From the NCBI RefSeq assembly GCF_040548875.1, contig NZ_JBEPSJ010000003.1:62001-126000 (forward strand): a stretch of DNA of 64,000 bases, given 5' to 3'. Positions 16,392 through 25,418 of this stretch are shown in pieces. This stretch comes from Conyzicola nivalis_A (lineage in GTDB: Bacteria > Actinomycetota > Actinomycetes > Actinomycetales > Microbacteriaceae). The notes under the pieces are model-generated. The model searched no databases and was not told the origin of the DNA. It was given only the letters and a program-made list of their open reading frames with translations. How positions within the stretch are numbered: the stretch's first letter is position 1; every line of letters begins with the position of its first letter. Made by a program: the position numbers and the translations under genes.

Positions 16392-17020
16392 CCGTGGCAG
16401 ACGTCTCGCTCGACCGGCTCGTCGACTGGCTGACCCGATTCCGTGCGCTCGTGACCGAGAACCAGGGCTACCTCACCGAGCTCGACTCGGCGATCGGAGA
16501 CGCCGACCACGGGTCGAACATGGCGCGCGGCATGAACGCGGTGATCGACAAGCTCGGTGAGCCGCAGACGGTCGACGCGTTGTTCAAGACCGTCGGCATG
16601 ACCCTCGTGAGCTCGGTGGGCGGCGCGAGCGGGCCGCTCTACGGCACGTTCTTCCTGCGCATCGGAACGACGGCGGGGGCGGTGGACTCGCTCGACGGCG
16701 CCACCCTCTCGGCCGGACTGCGCGCCGGGTTCGAGGGCGTGATCTCTCGCGGCAAGGCCGAGCCGGGCGACAAGACGATGGTGGATGCCATGGGCCCGGC
16801 CCTCGACGCCCTGGACGCGAGCCTCGGGTCGGGTTCGGACCCCGCCGCCGCGGCCGCCGCGGCGTTCGAGGCGGCGCAGCGCGGCCGCGACGCGACCGAG
16901 CCGCTCGTGGCGCGCAAGGGCCGGGCGAGCTACCTCGGCGAGCGCAGCGCCGGCCACCTCGACCCCGGGGCGACCTCGACCGCGTTCCTGTTCCAGGCCC
17001 TCGCGGAGGCGCTGGCTTGA
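16388..17020 (+). CDS. dhaL: dihydroxyacetone kinase ADP-binding subunit DhaL
   Basis: 210-aa all-helical subunit that keeps ADP bound, accepts phosphate from DhaM and passes it to DHA on DhaK. The nucleotide/Mg site is ELDSAIGDADHGSNM, followed by GGASGPLYGT and GDKTMVDA. Start is GTG 16388, overlapping the dhaK stop (GTGA); a second GTG lies 6 nt on. The C-terminal GERSAGHLDPGATS is characteristic. Confidence 0.95.
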   Translation: MTVADVSLDRLVDWLTRFRALVTENQGYLTELDSAIGDADHGSNMARGMNAVIDKLGEPQTVDALFKTVGMTLVSSVGGASGPLYGTFFLRIGTTAGAVDSLDGATLSAGLRAGFEGVISRGKAEPGDKTMVDAMGPALDALDASLGSGSDPAAAAAAAFEAAQRGRDATEPLVARKGRASYLGERSAGHLDPGATSTAFLFQALAEALA

Positions 17021-17739
17021 TCGGCATCGTGGTCGTCTCGCACAGCCCCGCGCTGGCGGACGCCGCGGTGGCCCTCGCGCTCGAGATGGTCGCCGGGGCT
17101 CCGCCGCCGATCGCCGTGGCCGCGGGAGCCGGAGAGGGCGTCATCGGCACCGACGCGATCGCCGTGGCCGCCGCCATCGACGAGGTGGCCTCGCCCGACG
17201 GGGTGCTCGTGTTCATGGACCTCGGATCGGCCGTGCTCAGCGCGTCGATGGCGCTCGAGTTCACCGCGACCGACGCCGAGGTGCGGCTCAGCGACGCCCC
17301 GTTCGTGGAGGGAGTCGTCGCGGGCATCGTGCTGGCCGCGGCCGGGGCCTCACTCGCCGACGCGGCGAGGGAGGCGTCGAGCGCGATGACCGCCAAGAAC
17401 GCGCAGCTCGAGTCCGCGCCGCCGGCGGACCCGCAGACGGCGGCGCCCGTCGTCGACGGCTCGGTCACGGCAGAGGCCGAGGCGACGATCGTGAACGACG
17501 TAGGCCTGCACGCACGGCCGGCGTCGGTGATCGTGGCGAAGATGGCCGAGTTCGATGCGAGAGTGCGGATAGCCGATGCGGACGACCCGACGCGGTCGGC
17601 GCCCGCGGGCAGCCTGCTGGCCCTGATGGGCCTCGGACTCGGGAAGGGCACCAGGCTGCGCATCAGCGGCACCGGCCCCGACGCCGCGGCCGCCGTGGAA
17701 TGGGTGCGCGCGATGACGGCGGACGGGTACGGCGAGTGA
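17017..17739 (+). CDS. dhaM: DhaM: EIIA(Man)-like domain fused to HPr
   Basis: 240-aa PTS phosphotransferase for DHA kinase. The N-terminal mannose-type EIIA domain has phospho-acceptor His9 (GIVVVSHSPAL). After an Ala/Pro-rich linker (about 131-150), an HPr-like domain has His165 in GLHARPASV. Ser46-equivalent regulation cannot be judged. Start is TTG 17017, overlapping the dhaL stop. An EI-type domain, present in some longer DhaM proteins, is absent, so phosphate must come from the general PTS EI (directly or through HPr), encoded elsewhere. Confidence 0.94.
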   Translation: MIGIVVVSHSPALADAAVALALEMVAGAPPPIAVAAGAGEGVIGTDAIAVAAAIDEVASPDGVLVFMDLGSAVLSASMALEFTATDAEVRLSDAPFVEGVVAGIVLAAAGASLADAAREASSAMTAKNAQLESAPPADPQTAAPVVDGSVTAEAEATIVNDVGLHARPASVIVAKMAEFDARVRIADADDPTRSAPAGSLLALMGLGLGKGTRLRISGTGPDAAAAVEWVRAMTADGYGE

Positions 17740-17872
17740 CAGGTTAGTCGCACCCGTTTCATCCGCCCGCGCCCGCCCGAGTACCACTCGGTGGATCGCA
17801 GCTTGCCAACCCCAGCGCGTCGGAATAGCGTCCGAGGCACAACCGGATCGACGACGATCGAGGAGCTGGCAC

Positions 17873-20581
17873 ATGAGAAGAAGTCTTGTGAATCGGACGG
17901 GCACGGCGGGGTTCGGAGCCCTCCTGCTGCTCGCGTTAACCGCGGTCCCCGTCCAGGGTGCGGCTGCCGCCACACCGGCCGAGACGCCGGCCGGTGAGAC
18001 AGCGCCGAGCGGGCTCACCGGGCTCCGACCCACCGGTGACGACATGCCGACGGTGGGCGGCAATCTCGGCAATCAGCACTATTCCGCGCTGACGCAGATC
18101 GGCAAGCGCAACGTCGACAAGCTCGCCCCTGCCTGGCGCACGCACGTGTCGGCGGTGGAACCGGCCACCGACGACGTCGGCCAGCAGACCACCCCCATCG
18201 TGGTCGACGGCGTGATCTACCTCGACTCCCCGAGCGGCGGCGTGATCGCCGTCGACGGCGCGACCGGTGCGGCCGTATGGAAGTGGGAGCCGACGGAGTT
18301 CGCCACCGTAGACACGCGACGCGGGGTCTCGGCCGGCGAAGGCAGGATCTACACCCTCGCCGACGGCGACCGGGTCGTCGCCCTCGACCAGGCGACGGGT
18401 CAGCAGCTCTGGGTCGTGCAGCCGACCGCCCCCGACGGGCAGAGCCTCGGAAACCTGGAACGCGTCGCGACCGTCTACAACGACGGCATCGTCTACGCGC
18501 ACGCCGCCAACGGCGACCGCGCGGCGGTCGTCGCACTCGACGCCGACGACGGCAGCTACCTCTGGCACTTCTTCGGCGGCCCCGACCGCGACGCCGTGTA
18601 CACCGACGTGAACGGCAACACGGTCGCGGCCGGCGAGACCTGGGGACCGCCGCTGCCCGACGGCACCGAGTGCGCGCTCATCGGCGGGGCGACGCCGTGG
18701 ATCCACGGTTCCGTCGACCCCGAGCTGGGCATGTACTACATGACCTTCGGCAACGCCCGCAGCTGCCGGTCGTCGCAGGACGGATCCCTCCGCCCCGGCG
18801 ACAACCTCTTCTCGAGCACCCTCGTCGCCGTCGACGCGGCTACGGGCGACTACAAGTGGCACTACCAGTCCATCCGGCACGACGTGTGGGACATGGACAA
18901 CGTGCACCCGCCGACCCTCGCAGACATCACCGTGGCCGGAGAGGCGCGCAAGGTGCTGTTCTACGGCAGCAAGTCGGGTCACCAGTTCGTTCTCGATCGC
19001 ACGGACGGCACGCCCGTGCTGCCGGTCGTCGAAAATGAGATGATCACCGACTCGAGGCAGAAGAACGCCGAGACCCAGCCGTTCCCCGAGGAGCGCCTGC
19101 TCCCCGAGTGCGTCGTCTGGCAGAGGCTCGATCCCGAGAACGTCCCGGGAGATCCTTGGCGCGCGGTTCCTAACTACAACGGCTACCAGGCCGACGCCGA
19201 CGGCAACCTGGTCTTCAACCCCGACAGCTATGTGAAGGCGGATGAGCCGTTCCTCACCTATCCCGAGGACTACCCGGCCGACCACCGCCAGGGCTGCATG
19301 TACGACCCGCAGTGGGACCTGCCGATCCTCTCGACCACGAGCCAGAACGGCGGCGCCGACTGGTCGAACAACGCCTACAGCCACCGCACCGATCTGGTGT
19401 ACTACCCCTACGGCACCAACCCGGTGGCACACTGGAACGGCGCCGCGGCAAACGGCCAGCGCGCGATCGGCCAGTACCAGACCGGCGGCATCCTCGCCTA
19501 CGACGCCTCGACCGGCGAAGTGCAGTGGCAGAACCATCTGGGCACCGACATGTCGCACGGCCAGGGCCCGCTGGTGACCGCGTCCGACCTGCTGTTCGCC
19601 GGCCAGATCGACGGGCGGCTGCTCGCGATGAACGCCCGCGACGGCAAGGTCCTGTGGGACTTCCAGACCGGATCGGGCATCGCCTCGGCTCCCATCACCT
19701 ACAGGGTGAACGGCGAGCAGTACGTGGCGGTATTCGCGGCCGGCTCGACGAATCCGTACGGCAACTCGGTCACGCAGGGCGACTCCCTCTGGGCGTTCAA
19801 ACTGGGAGGCGGCTACACCACGGAATCGGGGAGCCCCGAGGGCCCGGATCCCGCTCCGCTGTCGATCCGGCGGCCGGTGAGCGGTGCCGCAGTCGAGGGT
19901 TCGACGGTCGGCAACACGGTGCTCCTCGCACGCGGCGACCGCACGACCGACACCGCGGCCGTGCAGGACGCCACGGCGCAGAACGCCATGCAGCCGACAC
20001 ATCTGCGGGTGCCGGTGGGAAGCACGGTCACGTTCCTGAACCCGGGCGCGGAAACGTTCCCGAACTTCCCCAACCTGAAGGAACACTGCGCGACGCAGTT
20101 CTTCGAGGGCGAGTTCAACGCCCGACTGCAGCCCGGCGAGAGCTACCAGCACACCTTCGCTCGAGCGGGCGAGTACTACTTCAACGACTGCACCGACCCG
20201 AGGCCGACCGGAAAGATCGAGGTGTACCTCGATCCGCAGGACCAGCCCGGCGCACTCCGGTTCATCCCGAGCCGACTCGACCTGGAACCGAAGAGAGGCA
20301 TCTTCTCCCCCATGACGAGCAAGGTCCTCGCCCACTTCCAGCTCCCCCGCGGCTACCGGTACGACAGTGCGGCGGAGCTCATCACGCCCCTGTCGCAGAA
20401 CCCGGTCGAACCGGTCAAGGTGACCTCGGTGAAGAACCAGGTCGTGCTGGTGTTCGACGAGACGGACATCGACCACAACGTGCCGGAGGGCCAGACCTCT
20501 CTGACCGTTCGGTTGAACGTGGTGCGCGACGGCGTGCAGCAGCAGTTCACGTCGACGGCAGCAGTCAGGGTCGTCAAGTGA
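17873..20581 (+). CDS. secreted PQQ-type quinoprotein dehydrogenase with cupredoxin-like domain
   Basis: 902 aa. Signal peptide (about 1-33, ending GAAAA). The beta-propeller (about 50-640) follows the quinoprotein alcohol/polyol dehydrogenase pattern, with GGNLGNQHYSALTQI, repeated blade motifs such as GATGAAVWKWEP, and HDVWDMDNVHPP. After a linker, about 700-787 resemble a cupredoxin (VPVGSTVTFLNPGAETFP, then EYYFNDCTD), with candidate ligands in KEHC and NDC but no clean Cys-His-Met set. The last ~115 residues are a further beta-rich region. No CxxCH haem site. It lies 133 bp after dhaM on the same strand, suggesting polyol or sugar oxidation. Substrate unknown. Confidence 0.85.
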   Translation: MRRSLVNRTGTAGFGALLLLALTAVPVQGAAAATPAETPAGETAPSGLTGLRPTGDDMPTVGGNLGNQHYSALTQIGKRNVDKLAPAWRTHVSAVEPATDDVGQQTTPIVVDGVIYLDSPSGGVIAVDGATGAAVWKWEPTEFATVDTRRGVSAGEGRIYTLADGDRVVALDQATGQQLWVVQPTAPDGQSLGNLERVATVYNDGIVYAHAANGDRAAVVALDADDGSYLWHFFGGPDRDAVYTDVNGNTVAAGETWGPPLPDGTECALIGGATPWIHGSVDPELGMYYMTFGNARSCRSSQDGSLRPGDNLFSSTLVAVDAATGDYKWHYQSIRHDVWDMDNVHPPTLADITVAGEARKVLFYGSKSGHQFVLDRTDGTPVLPVVENEMITDSRQKNAETQPFPEERLLPECVVWQRLDPENVPGDPWRAVPNYNGYQADADGNLVFNPDSYVKADEPFLTYPEDYPADHRQGCMYDPQWDLPILSTTSQNGGADWSNNAYSHRTDLVYYPYGTNPVAHWNGAAANGQRAIGQYQTGGILAYDASTGEVQWQNHLGTDMSHGQGPLVTASDLLFAGQIDGRLLAMNARDGKVLWDFQTGSGIASAPITYRVNGEQYVAVFAAGSTNPYGNSVTQGDSLWAFKLGGGYTTESGSPEGPDPAPLSIRRPVSGAAVEGSTVGNTVLLARGDRTTDTAAVQDATAQNAMQPTHLRVPVGSTVTFLNPGAETFPNFPNLKEHCATQFFEGEFNARLQPGESYQHTFARAGEYYFNDCTDPRPTGKIEVYLDPQDQPGALRFIPSRLDLEPKRGIFSPMTSKVLAHFQLPRGYRYDSAAELITPLSQNPVEPVKVTSVKNQVVLVFDETDIDHNVPEGQTSLTVRLNVVRDGVQQQFTSTAAVRVVK

Positions 20582-21164
20582 GACCCGAGTAGTCACCGCA
20601 CTCGAGGCCGCGCTCGATCGCCCGGGCGGCGGCCTCGAGGGGGGCTGCATTCACGTCGACGTCGCCGGGGAAGACGAGGGTGATCGCGGCGTCGATACCC
20701 GCCGAGAACACTCGCACCGGCCGGGTCACGCGCGACGGCCCTGGTGTGTCGCGCCGCTCCAGTGCGGGTGTGCGATCCCCGATACGCCGGGAGACGTCGG
20801 GCGCCCTGTCCCGCACCATAGCGATGAGCACCATGTCGGCCCCGTCGCGGATCGCCAGTTCGACGGTCGCACCCGTCTCCGTGCGCAGAGCCGACATCAT
20901 CGGCAGGGCGGCGCGTCTCAGCCTCTGCGGCGCCTCGGCGAGCTGGCCGAGTTCGAACAGTCGCACTCCCAGGCGGATGGTCGAGCCGTCGCGCTCGAGA
21001 TAGCGACGGTCGACGAGGCCGCTCACCAGCCGGGAGACCGTGGACTTGGGCAGACCCGTCCGCTGCGCGAGTTCAGAGACCCCCATGCCACGATCGTCTT
21101 CGCCGAGAACCTCGAAGATGACTGTGATGCGGTCGAGCACGCCGACCGGGTCATCGACCGCCAT
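20574..21164 (-). CDS. IclR-family regulator with shortened effector domain
   Basis: 196 aa against about 250 for the family. The N-terminal winged helix is intact (MGVSELAQRTGLPKSTVSRLVSGLVDRRYLE). The effector domain begins normally (LRTETGATVELAIRDGADMVLI) but lacks the GKAFLA-type core present in its neighbour, so ligand binding may be altered. It lies 3 nt downstream of a second IclR gene and its last bases overlap the 3' end of the convergent quinoprotein gene. The likely targets are the quinoprotein or dha genes. Confidence 0.85.
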   Translation of the reverse strand: MAVDDPVGVLDRITVIFEVLGEDDRGMGVSELAQRTGLPKSTVSRLVSGLVDRRYLERDGSTIRLGVRLFELGQLAEAPQRLRRAALPMMSALRTETGATVELAIRDGADMVLIAMVRDRAPDVSRRIGDRTPALERRDTPGPSRVTRPVRVFSAGIDAAITLVFPGDVDVNAAPLEAAARAIERGLECGDYSGLT

Positions 21165-21167
21165 CGA

Positions 21168-21908
21168 TCACACCGCTTGCAGCGCGAGCCGACGGGTGAG
21201 CGCCAGTGCGGCGTGGCGCACCAGGGGAATCATCCGCTCGGTGTCCATCTCTCTCACCGGCCCGGCGACCGAGATCGCGGCGACGGGCGCCAATTGTGGC
21301 GAGAGGACCGGGCTCGCGACTCCGACGACCCCAGGGAAGGTTCTGCATCGGTCGATCGCGACAGCGCACGACCGCACGTGTTCGAGCTCACGCTCGAGTT
21401 GGTTGCGCCCCATGCTGTCCAGGCCGCCCGTGATGGCGCGCGCGGCCGACTCGTCGCTCGTGAAGGCGAGAAACGCCTTGCCGAGGGCGGTCGTCACGGC
21501 GGGCACGCGAACGCCCGCGCGGGAGGGCGCGGGTCGCAACCGGCCGCGCACGGATATCACCGAGAGCATGTCGCGCCCATCCTGAACGGCGACGTTGAGG
21601 TGCTCGCCGGTGGCGTTGAAGAGCTCGGCGAGCACGGGGAGTGCGGCGGCGCCGAGGCGGCGTGGGGTGGAAGCGCGAGCCCCCAGCTCGAACAGCCTCA
21701 ACCCGATGACGACCCCCGCTTCGGTGCGTTCGAGATAGCCGCGGCGAACGAGCTCGGCCACTGTGCGTGATGCGGTCGACTTGGGGATTCCCGTCGCGAG
21801 GGCGAGCTCCGTCACCGAGGCACAGCCGCCGCACTCACGCACGGCTTCGACAATCGCGATGATCCGGTCGAGCACCGATACCGGCTCATCACCCTGAGCG
21901 GTTCGCAT
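21168..21908 (-). CDS. IclR-family transcriptional regulator
   Basis: 246-aa full-length regulator. The HTH is at about 28-65 (ASVTELALATGIPKSTASRTVAELVRRGYLE) and the GAF-like effector domain includes TALGKAFLAF and the late segment VAAISVAGPVREM. IclR proteins commonly control sugar, glycerol and aromatic catabolism. It forms a two-gene unit with the shortened IclR paralogue and lies near dhaKLM, the quinoprotein and the ThuA gene, all potential targets. Confidence 0.92.
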   Translation of the reverse strand: MRTAQGDEPVSVLDRIIAIVEAVRECGGCASVTELALATGIPKSTASRTVAELVRRGYLERTEAGVVIGLRLFELGARASTPRRLGAAALPVLAELFNATGEHLNVAVQDGRDMLSVISVRGRLRPAPSRAGVRVPAVTTALGKAFLAFTSDESAARAITGGLDSMGRNQLERELEHVRSCAVAIDRCRTFPGVVGVASPVLSPQLAPVAAISVAGPVREMDTERMIPLVRHAALALTRRLALQAV

Positions 21909-21995
21909 GCGGTCCAGTATCGGCCTGTGACGGGGCGCCGAGGCGGCCCAGTCCCGCTGAGTGGAACGCGGAGCTCCCGCCTCGACGCCTCGACG

Positions 21996-23000
21996 TCATC
22001 TGGTGGTCGTGCAGAACTGCTTGATGCCCATGGCGCTCTCCAGGCCCTCCATCACGTGCTGCTTGAAGAGGTCGTCACCCGCCAGGCTCGCATCGGTCCA
22101 CGCGGCCGGGTCGTGACCCAGCGTCGTCAGCCACGACTTGCCGCCGTCGTAGTAGTGGCACCAGCTCACGGCGTGCTCTTTTCCGTGACCCGGGTGCCCG
22201 GTCGCCCGGCCGTTGAGGCTCGTCTTCTCGTCGACCTCGAGCAGCACGTTGACGTAGCTCGGGTACGGCACGAGGTTGTACCACTCGTCGGTGAAGGCCC
22301 AGGTTCGCGGCATAAACGAGGTCGAGACGTCGCGACGGTTGATCGTCTCGACCGTGCCCGGCCGGTTGGGCGCGTGGTCGTAGAAATTCGCCCCGCCGAG
22401 CAGTCCCTCGTACCACGGCCAGTGGTACTCGGCACCGAACGCGTTGTGGATGCCCACGAAGCCTCCGCCGCCACGCACGTACTGCATGAGCGTCGTCTGC
22501 GCGGTGTCGTCGAGGGTGTCGCGGTTGGAGCTGAGGAACACGACCGCCTGGTACTGGCTCAGGCGGCTGAAGCTCGCGAGGTCCTCGGTGTAGTCGACCG
22601 CGATACCGCGTTCTTCGGCCCACGCCTTCAGGCCTGCTTGCGCGATGTTGTCTGCGTTGAGCGGGGGGTTCAGCCCCGGGGCGAGCGGCGTGCCGAGGTG
22701 GGCGTGACGCGGGCCGGCCGTGCGGCTCCAGATGAGGATGCGCTTCGCCTCGCCCTCGACCCAGCCGTTGCCCCAGTTGTTGTAGCAGACGGGGTCGGTA
22801 CCGCGGCAGACGCCGTAGTCCTTGATCTCGTCCTGGTAGATCTGGCTGGCGGTCGCGGGTCTCCCGCTGTTCCCGTTGCGGTCGCCCCACCCCCGGTCGC
22901 CGTCCCTGTCGGTGCCGATCCCGGCGGCGGTGAGCACAATTCCTCCGCCGAGGGTTGCCGCGGCGACGAGAGCGACGCCCGACCGTAGTAGCGATTTCAC
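21996..23000 (-). CDS. secreted ThuA-domain protein
   Basis: 334 aa. Signal peptide in the first ~35 residues (SLLRSGVALVAAATLGGG). The ThuA glutamine-amidotransferase-like fold is seen in KRILIWSRTAG, AVVFLSSNRDTLDDTAQTTL, GGGGFVGIHNAFGAEYHWPWYEGLLG and the late HPGHGKEHAVSWCHYYDGGKS. ThuA-like domains are linked to carbohydrate metabolism and often occur beside sugar dehydrogenases. I chose GTG 23000 because AAAGGAG precedes it; an ATG 39 nt upstream has none. TTGCCT and TAGATT 18 nt apart lie upstream of it. Substrate unknown. Confidence 0.85.
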   Translation of the reverse strand: MKSLLRSGVALVAAATLGGGIVLTAAGIGTDRDGDRGWGDRNGNSGRPATASQIYQDEIKDYGVCRGTDPVCYNNWGNGWVEGEAKRILIWSRTAGPRHAHLGTPLAPGLNPPLNADNIAQAGLKAWAEERGIAVDYTEDLASFSRLSQYQAVVFLSSNRDTLDDTAQTTLMQYVRGGGGFVGIHNAFGAEYHWPWYEGLLGGANFYDHAPNRPGTVETINRRDVSTSFMPRTWAFTDEWYNLVPYPSYVNVLLEVDEKTSLNGRATGHPGHGKEHAVSWCHYYDGGKSWLTTLGHDPAAWTDASLAGDDLFKQHVMEGLESAMGIKQFCTTTR

Positions 23001-23160
23001 GAGATCTCCTTTGATCGTTGTGCGACGCACTCCGGCCATCGACGCCCGGAGGCTGGTGCGAATCTATGCGCGCCGAATCGGATCAGGCAAAGCGCGTTCC
23101 ATCCAGTAAGCCCTCGCGCGGTGGAGAACGACCGCGGGGCCGGGGAGTGTCGAATGTGTG

Positions 23161-23237
23161 TGGTAGCTGAGGCGGGGTACGATCCCGCGACCTCACGATT
23201 ATGAGTCGTGCGCTCTAACCAACTGAGCTACTCAGCC
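23161..23237 (-). tRNA. tRNA-Met (CAT), elongator type
   Basis: A 77-nt cloverleaf with encoded CCA. The anticodon loop is CTCATAA on a CACGA/TCGTG stem. The T stem is GCGGG/CCCGC. It lacks the GGG/CCC anticodon-stem pairs of an initiator tRNA. Read towards the ThuA gene, just after tRNA-Thr. Confidence 0.95.
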
Positions 23238-23258
23238 ATATAACCGCCGGGGCGGTTA

Positions 23259-23333
<75 letters not shown>

Positions 23334-23372
23334 ACAAAGCGACTTTCATCGTTTTGGCACCGTAAGAGACTA

Positions 23373-23408
23373 GCATCCGCCGGGCCCTGTTCTGCACACG
23401 GCGGATGC
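23373..23408 (-). terminator. hairpin after the MacB-like permease gene
   Basis: A perfect 10-bp stem (GCATCCGCCG, 23373-23382, with 23399-23408) around a 16-nt loop, 7 nt beyond the permease stop and before tRNA-Thr. No long T run follows. It probably ends the export operon. Confidence 0.6.
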
Positions 23409-23415
23409 TCGACGG

Positions 23416-24741
23416 TCACGACCCGCGGAGAGCCGTGATCGGTTCGATGTTGGACGCCCGGCGGGCCGGGAGCGCGCCGGCCGCGAGACCGACGACGGCG
23501 CCGAGGAGCGCGGAACCGACGGCGAGCCACGGGTCGAGAATCGGCGTCCAGCCCTGGAGCAGCGAGACGATGACGACGGCGAACACGCCCAGCGCCGAGC
23601 CGATGAGGCCGCCGAGCAGGCCGATCACCACCGACTCGATCATGAACTGGCGGGCGATGTCCCGCCGGGTGGCGCCGAGCGCGCGGCGCAGCCCGATCTC
23701 GCCGACCCGCTCCATCACCGAGAGCATCGTCACGTTCGCGATGCCGAGACCGCCGGCGAGCAGCGCGATGCCGCCGAGGATGAGGAACACCACGTTGATG
23801 TCGGCTTGGATGTTGTCGCGCAGCGACGACTTGGTCGATGGAGCAGTCACGTCGAAGTTCTCCGGCGCGTTCGGCGACAGCGCGATCGGCGCCTGACGTT
23901 CGACGACGCTGCCGGCGCCGACGGCGATCTGCACCTGCAGTTCGGCCGGTGCGCTCACACCGAAGTCGGCGCGCGCCGTGCCCATCGGAAGGATCACCGA
24001 GTCGAGCAGATCGGAGCGCCGTTCGACGCCCTTGATGATGCCGATCACGGTGTACGAGGTCTCGCCGATGAAGACCGACGGCTGGCTGTCGACCCGGTTG
24101 ATGCCGAGCTCCTCCGCCGCGCGCATGCCGAGCACCACCACCCGGTCGCCGCGCAGGTCGTGTCCCGCGTCGAAGTAGCGACCGGTGACGACGTCGCCGC
24201 GCACCGCGTCGAGCAGTTCGGCCGTGGTGGCCACGACCGCGGGGCTGAGCACCGCGGGTGCCGACGGGTCGTTCACGGGCACGGATGTCACGGCGAGCTC
24301 CCGCACGTCGACCTCGGCCACGAGTCCCGCGCGTTCGACTCCCGCGAGTCGCTCGACCCGCTCCGGGGCATCCCACGGCAGCACGCCGACCGCTCGCTCG
24401 CCGCCGTTTCCCTGCGCCGTCGCGGGCGCGACGACCACCTGGGTGGCGGCGACCGCGTCGAACTGGTTGGCTATCTGGCCGGCCGCGGTCTGGGCGAAGC
24501 CCACGGTCACGACGAGCGAGGCGATACCCAGCACTGTGCCCAGCGTCGTCATGATGAGCCGGCTGGGCTTCGCGCCGATGCCGAAGCTGGCCTCGACCAG
24601 GAGGTCCTGCAGCGAGAACCGGTCGGCGCGCGGTATGGCCGGCGGCGCGCCCCAGCCCGCCTCGGCGGAATCGGCGTCGGCCGTGTCGGCGAGTTCGGCG
24701 AGCTTCGCCTTGCGCCCGAATCCCCGCAGTGAGATCTTCAC
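23416..24741 (-). CDS. MacB/FtsX-type ABC transporter permease
   Basis: 441 aa with four membrane segments: one near 62-85 (MTTLGTVLGIASLVVTVGF), a large extracytoplasmic MacB-type domain (about 90-310), then three helices in the FtsX domain with GGIALLAGGLGIANVTMLSVMERVGEIGLRRALGA. This architecture works mechanically with an adaptor protein. It overlaps the ATPase gene by 4 nt and is last of the lipoprotein-adaptor-ATPase-permease operon. Confidence 0.92.
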   Translation of the reverse strand: MKISLRGFGRKAKLAELADTADADSAEAGWGAPPAIPRADRFSLQDLLVEASFGIGAKPSRLIMTTLGTVLGIASLVVTVGFAQTAAGQIANQFDAVAATQVVVAPATAQGNGGERAVGVLPWDAPERVERLAGVERAGLVAEVDVRELAVTSVPVNDPSAPAVLSPAVVATTAELLDAVRGDVVTGRYFDAGHDLRGDRVVVLGMRAAEELGINRVDSQPSVFIGETSYTVIGIIKGVERRSDLLDSVILPMGTARADFGVSAPAELQVQIAVGAGSVVERQAPIALSPNAPENFDVTAPSTKSSLRDNIQADINVVFLILGGIALLAGGLGIANVTMLSVMERVGEIGLRRALGATRRDIARQFMIESVVIGLLGGLIGSALGVFAVVIVSLLQGWTPILDPWLAVGSALLGAVVGLAAGALPARRASNIEPITALRGS

Positions 24742-25418
24742 GAGAGCTCCTGTAGTCGACCGTCGGTGATGCGGATGCTGCGTTCCGCGCGTTCGGCGAC
24801 GGCGCGGTCGTGCGTGATGATGACGAGGCTCAGTCCGTCGGCGTTGAGCTCCTCGAAGAGGTCCATGACCTCGCCGGAGGTGGTGGCGTCGAGGTTTCCG
24901 GTCGGCTCGTCGGCGAGCAGCAGCTCGGGCGAGCCGACGACCGCTCGGGCGACGGCTACCCGCTGACGCTCTCCGCCGGAGAGGGTTCCAGGCACGAAGT
25001 CGACACGGTGTCCGAGCCCGACACGCTCGATGGCGGCCCGGGCGCGCGGTTCGCGCTCGGCGCGCGGAACCCCGCTGTAGAGCGTCGCGAGCAGCACGTT
25101 GTCGAGCACCGTGCGGTGCGGCATCAGATGGAACGCCTGGAAGACGAATCCGATCTTGCCGCCGCGCAGGGCGGCGCGCTGCTCTTCGTCGAGCGCGCCG
25201 GTCGACGCGCCGTCGAGGTAGTACTCGCCGACGCTCGGGCGGTCGAGCAGCCCGAGCAGGTTGAGCATGGTGGACTTGCCCGAGCCGCTCGGCCCGACGA
25301 TCGACAGGTAGTCGCCGCTCTCCACGCGGAGGTTGACCGACTTGAGAGCCTGCACCTCCGGCGGACCCGGAAACGACCGGGTGACGTCGATCAGCTCGAC
25401 GACGGGGGGCCGGGTCAT
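24738..25418 (-). CDS. MacB/LolD-type ABC transporter ATP-binding protein
   Basis: 226-aa ATPase with Walker A GPSGSGKST, signature LSGGERQRV, Walker B LLLADEPTGNLD and switch His in ITHDRAVA. The ADEPTGNLD form is typical of the MacB/LolD family. Overlaps both neighbours by 4 nt. It powers the FtsX-type permease. Confidence 0.95.
   Translation of the reverse strand: MTRPPVVELIDVTRSFPGPPEVQALKSVNLRVESGDYLSIVGPSGSGKSTMLNLLGLLDRPSVGEYYLDGASTGALDEEQRAALRGGKIGFVFQAFHLMPHRTVLDNVLLATLYSGVPRAEREPRARAAIERVGLGHRVDFVPGTLSGGERQRVAVARAVVGSPELLLADEPTGNLDATTSGEVMDLFEELNADGLSLVIITHDRAVAERAERSIRITDGRLQELS

Noticed and set aside
17873..20581. Quinohaemoprotein with cytochrome c domain.
   Set aside because: No CxxCH motif anywhere in the protein.
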